Below are positions 7,012 through 10,141 of a stretch of DNA of 10,141 nt, piece after piece. This DNA is from Symbiodinium natans. Its lineage: Eukaryota > Sar > Dinophyceae > Suessiales > Symbiodiniaceae. Every line of letters starts with the position of its first letter. Position 1 is the stretch's first letter. The notes under the pieces were generated by a model, which had not been told where the DNA came from, did not search any database, and worked only from the letters and a program-made list of their open reading frames with translations. Position numbers and translations under genes: made by a program. The stretch covers positions 190,001-200,141 of the forward strand of contig CAJNDS010000199.1 in assembly GCA_905221605.1 (NCBI GenBank), in the 5' to 3' direction.

Positions 7012-9750
7012 GTGCCTTGGGGCCAAAAAGGGATGTTTCTGCTTGTCACACGCATAAATGTGCGCGTCAGTTTTAGTGAATGTTTGTGAGGCGGAAGGAC
7101 GCTTTGAGTTGGTTGGAGAGTCTGGCCGGAGAGAGGGACCCGCAGCTGGCAGACTACGGCCTTGATTCCCTTTCTGGCCACGTTCGGCATGAGAGGGTGG
7201 AGTTCCCAAGACCTTTGCAGAGATTAGACATCACTGGAATCTCAGCTGGAGAGGCTGTCGCAGATGCAGGCGCTGCAGCCACCCTGCACCTAGCGAGAGA
7301 ATTGCATGAGCTGTCTTTGACGTGCCTGGCGGCAGTGGCACAGCATGAAGAAATGCCAGAGCTCCTTGATCTCGTGACAGAGACGCCCGAGCCGCTCCAC
7401 AGTGCAAAGGAGCTGTGACAAAAGTACAATGGGTTGCCCACTAGCGTGCGCGGGGGGGAAGTGGCACATGGATGTGAACCTATTCGCAATGTGCCAGGAG
7501 CCAAGTTTCCTTCGAGCAAATATTTATGGCGGCAAAGACAGATGCTTGCCTGATGTATTGCCGTTGTAGCACGCTCGGGAAAGGCATCCCTTTCTGCCAT
7601 GGAACCGTACATTGAGGGGAAGCTTTCTATTGAGGTGTTTCTCTTTTGCGTTACATGGGGATTCAGGTGTTGTCGCCGTGTCCTCTCGCCGCTTAGGAAC
7701 CCCGAACCTGACCTGAGGATGGTTGATACAATCATGCGATCCCAACTGCTAGAAGTCTCTGCAAGGGCCTAAAGGTTCAAACTGCGATCGGAGATATATT
7801 ATTTTTTACACAGCGTAATAAGGGAAAGTATCGCTTGTTCCAGGCAGCTCCGTTCAGGTCTGGTTTCTTTCGATCCCTCCCATTCACTGTGCACAGTCCA
7901 CCGCTCGCCTGCTAGTTTGGGGGCTAGCGAAACTTAGGGTGACGTAAGTTTTTGATATCCAAAGCCCTGTAACGGGCGGCGTTGGGTTGGGGCCATGTCG
8001 CAGGGTCACCTTCGACTATGTTCCAAAGGGATTCATTGGGGTTTTACATTGTCTTAGGGCATAGGCCTTGCTTCTCCCGGTTGCGCAGAAGCCGCTCTGA
8101 CAAAAACAAATGTGACTCGCTGTGCCGAATGGTGTCGAGTGCGGCTCGTGCTTGCTGGTGTTGCAACTCATACCCGCAAGTTGGCAGGGCCTTCTGAAAG
8201 GAATGCCAAACGATGACAAGTCACGTTTATTCTTGGCTGAAATCGAGGTGTTGCATGCTTTGCTATGGTCGAGTTAGAATAAGTAAAATACATCTTGCGG
8301 CAAGAAACTGGAAACCCTGCAACTGCCGCGGCCCCACATGGCTAGCATGAATTGAGGTGCTGGACCCTGCTGGCACCTGGACCTAGGACTATTGACTCTT
8401 GCACCAGCAGGGTCATGGCCTGCATTGACGCCTGGCGGACATTTCATCTCTGCAGTATGTTCCGTATGCCGGGGCGGTTATGTGTGTTCAAAAAAGTCTG
8501 TGTCCTGCCCTGTTCTTCTTCATCTTATATTGCGTGCTGCTAAGGATGGCATCCCCCTTTCATGACACAATCGGTGAAACAGCTTTCTTGGAAGAGCTTC
8601 TGGATCCAGACCGCAGCATGGTTGCGACGTATGTATGCAAGGGCACCCGGCACGAGGCATAGCTCGCATGAGTGCAGGGATACATGTCAGCAAATTGTTC
8701 TACAATAGCACGTGTAAGCACAAGCGCGACGGGTCGTGGCCCTTAAGAGGATGCTGGAACCGGGGCAAGTCCTTCAGTACACAGAAAGGTTCCGGGGTGG
8801 TGCGAGCAAGCTACGCTGCAGAGTAGGCCGACAGTTGTCACTTGTTATATGAGTTCCAAGCCATGGCTACTCTGTTCAAGCATGTGGTACAATTTGGCCT
8901 GGCAGTTGAACTATCTGACGCCCAATGTCTGTTGTGTTGGTCTCTGGGATGCTAAGGAGATGTGCTGGTTTTTGCCGGCACTGCTCTAGTTCTTGCCACA
9001 GCATCAGCTTATACTGGACTGGTGCATGGGGTGTCGGCTGGCAGGCTCAAACAAGGAAGAGCGCGACACTACACATCACTTAGCAGAGGTTTCTCATAGT
9101 TTCCTTGCATAGTAGGTTTGGTTGGGAACAGCAAAACGCTTTTCCTGTGTATATGCTGTTGTCGAGGTGTCTCAGTGCCCTATTTCCTGCGGCCGCGTCG
9201 CGGAGCCACCGTGGAGAAGCCACCCTGCTGCGATGAGAGCTTGGTGCCTCATCTGCAGTGGCATTCCGTGTGACAGTTTAGCAATGACAGCTTGTCATGA
9301 TGCAGGCTTACCTTTACCCGGCCGCAGTGCAGCCAGAAGGCCCATTTACCGATGGGTTTCCAAGGTCTTCGTGCTGTTTTCCGGGCATCAGGGAAGGCTT
9401 GAATAAGCAAGGCTCAAGTCTCTGACGCCCGCTAGCTGTCACTCCCGAGCGGTGGATTGTTGGTCCGGAGGCGGGGCTGCGCAACCTGTGCTGGATCTTC
9501 TGCGCTTTCATCGGGTCTTTGCCTGAGTATGTCTCCGCCACAACAGCCCGCAATTGTAACTTCTTGGGCTGGTCACTTGTCCTAAGGACTTGTATGGCCG
9601 ACTCTGTGCACGTGGTCAAGTCGTTCCGCTTTCAGCCTTTGCTTCACCTGCCCGACCCCAAGTTTCAGGAACAGCAGCGTGTATCTCCGATGCAGCCTCT
9701 GTGACAATGAGGAGCTGCAACAGAAAGTGAGGGAAGAGTATTATTTGTGA
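6517..9750 (+). CDS. Second spliced gene, unidentified protein; 5' exons solid, 3' exons tentative
   Basis: Five exons join in frame: 6517-6552, 6920-7011, 7091-7414, 8545-8628, 8750-8822 (609 nt, 203 codons). All four donors are GT with phase-matched AG acceptors. The start is ATG at 6517; exon 1 reads MSTDPNVLLRSL before a strong GTAAGC donor. The product continues VAADDVLRCRAEFCYELKHR, then GFAIVQSDLK, a helical alanine/leucine-rich region, MASPFHDTIGETAFLEELLD, and MLEPGQVLQYTERFRGG. The ELKHRGFAIV segment and a later SKLRCR-LNYLTP reading weakly recall the N-terminal and core strands of isopenicillin-N-synthase-like 2-oxoglutarate/Fe(II) dioxygenases. No HxD...H metal triad was found, so the function is left open. 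Likely 3' exons are 8906 to about 8926, 9306-9339 and 9436-9704, or a last exon ending at 9750. No long intact frame exists, so a pseudogene cannot be excluded, but the phase agreement argues against it. Confidence 0.5.
7091..7414 (+). other. Second gene, exon 3 (108 codons), Ala/Leu-rich helical region
   Basis: The 79-nt GT-AG intron before it (7012-7090) restores the arginine codon and continues RKDALSWLESLAGERDPQLA. Downstream segments such as ATLHLARELHELSLTCLAAV and EEMPELLDLVTETPEPLHSA are strongly helical with few rare residues, unlike random translation. The minus strand carries the longest frame of the window (7154-7735), but that one is Ser/Arg/Cys-rich and looks like a shadow. Position 7415 gives a GT donor whose phase matches the exon at 8545. 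Confidence 0.55.
7415..8544 (+). other. Large intron of the second gene (about 1.1 kb)
   Basis: The phase-2 join from 7414 to 8545 reads SAKEL-MASPFHDTIGETAF, which is smooth. The stretch ends in a strongly pyrimidine-rich tract and CTGCTAAG. It contains an 11-bp inverted repeat (8363-8414). An additional unrecognised exon inside it cannot be excluded. Confidence 0.4.
8363..8414. repeat. 11-bp perfect inverted repeat, 30-nt loop
   Basis: GACCCTGCTGG at 8363-8373 pairs exactly with CCAGCAGGGTC at 8404-8414. It lies in the large intron of the second gene and has no T-run, so it is not a terminator of a known kind. Confidence 0.7.
8545..8822 (+). other. Second gene, exons 4-5
   Basis: Exon 4 (8545-8628) reads MASPFHDTIGETAFLEELLD then PDRSMVA. 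Exon 5 (8750-8822) reads MLEPGQVLQYTERFRGGASK then LRCR. The GT-AG intron (8629-8749) splits a threonine codon (AC plus G) with matching phase. A second pairing, donor at 8632 and acceptor at 8747, is also in phase and would read ATYRMLEPG. Exon 5 ends at an AGA before GTAGGC. Both exons look coding, with acidic and aromatic residues spaced as in folded proteins, but no family was recognised with confidence. Confidence 0.5.
9306..9704 (+). other. Candidate 3' exons of the second gene, with a hydrophobic segment
   Basis: After GATGCAG, 9306-9339 reads AYLYPAAVQPE. With a GC donor at 9340 and the CTAG acceptor before 9436, the split codon becomes GCT and the frame continues AVTPERWIVGPEAGLRNLCW, then IFCAFIGSLPEYVS, open to TGA at 9702-9704. 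The LCWIFCAFIGSL stretch could be a buried helix or a weak membrane segment. In another frame, LCDNEELQQKVREEYYL ends at TGA 9748-9750 and looks like a plausible true C-terminus, which would need one further splice. The link from exon 5 (8822) to here is unproven; 8906 onward (LNYLTPN) is a possible intermediate exon. Confidence 0.3.
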
Positions 9751-10141
9751 GCACCCGTGGACAAAAGACGGTCCTTTTGGCCTCGATTGTCCATTTCTCG
9801 TCGGATTTTTGTTGCTTCCATTTCCGCATTCATTCCCACATAACAGATATGGAGCGCCGTATTTGAGGTTGCATGCTTACGAAATGAGAACTCGTTTTTT
9901 TGGACGGAAAATATCCCCTACATTCTTCTTATTTTGTATTCTCGTCCTATTGGTCGTTTCGAGTTTGGGGTGAGGACGACTGGGGGGAGGATTTTGGATA
10001 ATGGGTGACTTGATAAGCATAAATGTCGACTATCAACGTGCTTGATTAAAAATATTTAATGGAAACAAATAAGAAGAAGTGATAAACATCATATAATTTG
10101 ACCTGCATTTTTAGAGATCCTAATGATATCATATCATTGGG
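9751..10141. other. 3' flank, turning AT-rich
   Basis: No gene was seen. From about 9890, and most clearly after 10010, the sequence becomes markedly richer in A and T than the rest of the window, with TTAAAAATATTTAA-like and ATGATATCATATCAT-like strings. Confidence 0.6.

Noticed and set aside
7150-7260. ACP-like phosphopantetheine motif (LADYGLDSLSG) hinting at a polyketide synthase
   Set aside because: DYGLDSL resembles the carrier-protein serine motif, but an insertion of about six residues breaks the following VEF helix, and the upstream and downstream exons do not fit a carrier domain or other PKS domains.
7154-7735. Longest open frame of the window, 193 codons on the minus strand
   Set aside because: Its Ser/Arg/Cys-rich composition matches no family, and it lies antisense to a better + strand exon (7091-7414) that chains in phase with neighbours.
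8363-8414. Inverted repeat as a transcription terminator or transposon end
   Set aside because: It lacks a T-run, target duplication or a linked transposase, and an 11-bp match in 10 kb is only mildly unusual.

Overview
The window reads as nuclear DNA of a dinoflagellate, most likely of the Symbiodiniaceae/Suessiales type. No long uninterrupted gene is present. Conserved protein segments instead lie in short pieces on the + strand. They rejoin in phase only if many introns begin with GC or GA as well as GT, always end in AG, and are usually followed by G. This mixed donor use, very short introns and exons, and short direct repeats across the splice junctions are known dinoflagellate genome traits. 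The species assignment is inference.

Layout. 1-1290: no assignable gene; GGT-rich simple repeats, a diverged tandem repeat of about 100 bp (about 205-545) and an AACCTCA-rich stretch. 1294-4886, + strand: a MAP-kinase-kinase (STE7/MEK-like) gene reconstructed as 18 exons and 17 introns. It covers the kinase domain from the glycine loop to subdomain XI plus a short C-terminal tail; the N-terminal start exon was not found. 4887-6505: intergenic, with TTGCAT-type low-complexity sequence and no convincing gene. 6517 to about 9704-9750, + strand: a second spliced gene. Its first five exons (6517-8822) join in one frame and give about 203 codons of an unfamiliar protein, with only weak resemblance to the 2-oxoglutarate/Fe(II) dioxygenase fold. 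Its 3' exons are tentative. About 9751-10141: non-coding, becoming AT-rich.

The two genes lie head-to-tail on the same strand, as is common in dinoflagellates. A pyrimidine-rich tract ending in AG just before the second start codon is a good candidate spliced-leader trans-splice acceptor. Nothing links the two genes functionally. No tRNA, rRNA, CRISPR, transposase or prokaryotic signals were seen. All exon boundaries come from reading frames and family conservation by eye, not from transcripts.
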